From assembly GCF_017874735.1 (NCBI RefSeq), contig NZ_JAGGLV010000011.1, positions 172,322 through 236,321 of the forward strand: a stretch of DNA of 64,000 nucleotides, written 5' to 3'. The notes beneath the pieces were generated by a model. That model made no database searches. It worked only from the letters and a program-made list of their open reading frames with translations, and was not told the origin of the DNA. The translations under genes were made by a program, and so were the position numbers. Shown in pieces: positions 62,920-64,000 of this stretch; position 1 is the stretch's first letter, and the number at the start of each line of letters is the position of its first letter. This DNA is from Paenibacillus silagei (GTDB taxonomy: Bacteria > Bacillota > Bacilli > Paenibacillales > Paenibacillaceae).

Positions 62920-63678
62920 TCAGACATCAACCTTTCTTCCAAGCTTCAGGCAAGCTTCAAAAAAGATCCGCTCCCCGCCTTGCCCGCGCACATATACCCC
63001 ATCTTCAGTCAGAGAAGAACGCATAACACTGATCTCTTCACCATATTTGGCTTCCTGGGCATAGGTGATATGAAGCCCCGTAAGCTCTAACTCCTCCCAC
63101 TCCTCCAGCGCCAGGGCATCACAACATAAATCTGCATATCGCGCGTTGTTAAGATGTTTGTTGTTATCCAGCCCGCTATATCTTACCTGATAACTGTAAG
63201 TCTCCTGCAAGAGAAGTTCGGGTGGAAGGATTACTTTATCCGGCAGACTCCCTACGGAATCTTCTAAATACGGCTCAACAACAATAGGCAAGGCTGACGG
63301 ACGCAAAATCTTCCGCTTCCCGATATCCACAAGGGCCCAGATCGATCGCGCCGAAGCAAGCTCTACACCTTGGGCGTCATAGATCCGGTAATCCCGCTGC
63401 CAGAGCGGTCCTTTGTTTCCTTTACTCCAGGTATGTACCTCAAGAAGCTCACCCGGGGATGGCAGACGCTGCAGATTCAGATCCAGGGTGATGACCATCC
63501 AGCCCATGCCCGCCTTGAGCATACTCTCCATACTTAGCCCCAGGCTGCTTACAGCCGAATCCGCAGCACGCTGCATGATATCCAGCAGGAAGGAGAGCTT
63601 GCCCCTTGAACGGTAATCCGTGTCACTTGCCTGAACCCTGAACTGCTCTGTCCACAAAAAGCTGCTATGCTTATCCAT
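62920..63678 (-). CDS. Acyl-ACP thioesterase
   Basis: 252 residues from the ATG at 63678 with AAGGAG nine bases upstream. Two hotdog halves: the first has TEQFRVQASDTDYRSRGKLS and FLLDIMQRAADSAV, the second YSGLDNNKHLNNARYADLCC with the catalytic Asn/His of FatA-type enzymes. It releases fatty acids from ACP. A DnaA-box-like cluster lies in its upstream region. Confidence 0.9.
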   Translation of the reverse strand: MDKHSSFLWTEQFRVQASDTDYRSRGKLSFLLDIMQRAADSAVSSLGLSMESMLKAGMGWMVITLDLNLQRLPSPGELLEVHTWSKGNKGPLWQRDYRIYDAQGVELASARSIWALVDIGKRKILRPSALPIVVEPYLEDSVGSLPDKVILPPELLLQETYSYQVRYSGLDNNKHLNNARYADLCCDALALEEWEELELTGLHITYAQEAKYGEEISVMRSSLTEDGVYVRGQGGERIFFEACLKLGRKVDV

Positions 63679-63720
63679 AACTTTTGGCTCCTTCACCTGT
63701 CTATCCCCAATTTTCGGTAC

Positions 63721-63850
63721 CTATCCACATTATTGTACCGGATATCCACATCATTTGGGGAGAAGTATCAAAAAAACTAAATCTATCCACATGTGTATAA
63801 CTATGCGCCACTTGTAAGAAGACCTGGAATCTACTCACAACCTGTCCACA
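63721..63850. promoter_or_regulatory. Cluster of DnaA-box-like 9-mers
   Basis: CTATCCACA at 63721 and 63783, ATATCCACA at 63742 and CTGTCCACA at 63842 differ from TTATCCACA by one or two bases. TGTGTATAA at 63792-63800 is, on the minus strand, TTATACACA, a full match to TTATNCACA. They lie between the rRNA terminator and the thioesterase gene. Confidence 0.45.
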
Positions 63851-63869
63851 AGGCTTCCCCGAAAATACA

Positions 63870-63903
63870 AAAAGACCACTATTGATTTCTCAACAGTGGT
63901 CTT
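63870..63903 (-). terminator. Intrinsic terminator of the rRNA operon
   Basis: AAGACCACT (63872-63880) pairs with AGTGGTCTT (63895-63903), then TTTTTG on the minus strand, just past the 5S 3' end. Confidence 0.85.
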
Positions 63904-63908
63904 GTGTG

Positions 63909-64000
63909 CTTGGCAACGTCCTACTCTCCCAGGACCCTTCGGTCCAAGTACCATCGGCGCTGGAGGGCTTAACGGTCGTGTTCGGGATGGGTACGTGTGG
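63909..64000 (-). rRNA. rrf: 5S ribosomal RNA (5' part beyond the window)
   Basis: The minus strand ends GAGTAGGACGTTGCCAAG and contains TACCCATCCCGAACACGACC and GCGCCGATGGTACTTGGACC, the conserved core of Bacillales 5S rRNA. About 92 of roughly 117 bases are inside. It is the 3' end of an rRNA operon that continues to the right. Confidence 0.95.

Overview
The window looks like chromosomal DNA of a Paenibacillus or a very close relative. The evidence is the order of a complete purine operon (purE-K-B-C-S-Q-L-F-M-N-H-D) with a guanine riboswitch and PurR boxes, a GlnK/GlnL-type two-component pair beside glnQHMP, Gram-positive Shine-Dalgarno sites with frequent TTG/GTG starts, and several families of intergenic repeats between genes of moderate GC. 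Almost everything is transcribed leftward (minus strand), towards a 5S rRNA gene cut by the right edge.

Layout. 1-2366: the end of a small acyl-transfer cluster (acyl carrier protein, acyl-AMP ligase, BtrH-like protein). 2500-2670: an IS256 transposase scar. 2809-4770: a secreted beta-helix glycosidase with a CBM6 module. 5062-12063: an AT-rich integrated island in the 3' end of rlmD. It carries a HEPN-like gene, an AAA ATPase/TOPRIM-like gene pair, an IS element, and decayed XRE and integrase genes. 12005-18926: rlmD, dagK, cbiX, a yerC-type regulator, a possible structured RNA, corA and a response regulator. 18024-23451: glutamine sensing and uptake (glnQ-glnH-glnM-glnP-kinase-regulator), apparently one operon. 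23783-28980: phosphate transport and housekeeping genes. 29166-32038: small secreted and membrane proteins, with a cassette framed by direct repeats and an IS1182-like scar. 32985-39907: ilvA, a chemoreceptor, a PadR/NmrA operon with a twin-palindrome operator, a 51-bp tandem repeat and a SEC-C protein. 40216-55795: the pur operon with its control region. 55981-63678: small membrane proteins, uspA, an MFS carrier, topB, an ECF sigma/anti-sigma pair and an acyl-ACP thioesterase. 63721-64000: DnaA-box-like sites, a terminator and the 5S rRNA.

The most notable region is the rlmD island. Three copies of one attachment-like sequence (5062, 6533, 12042) show two successive insertions at the same gene end, each replacing the last codons of rlmD. 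The native tail of rlmD, with its own terminator, survives about 7 kb away at 4975-5110. The integrase, the XRE repressor and the IS transposase are all broken, while the ATPase, the TOPRIM-like and the HEPN-like genes are open from end to end. This pattern suggests an immobilised element kept for its cargo, most likely anti-phage defence. I cannot assign the pair to a named defence system from sequence reading alone.

A second theme is repeat load. The pur operon, normally compact, has large gaps filled with repeats. One 115-bp element is present twice with compensatory stem changes, and a degenerate ~85-bp tandem repeat lies between purF and purM.
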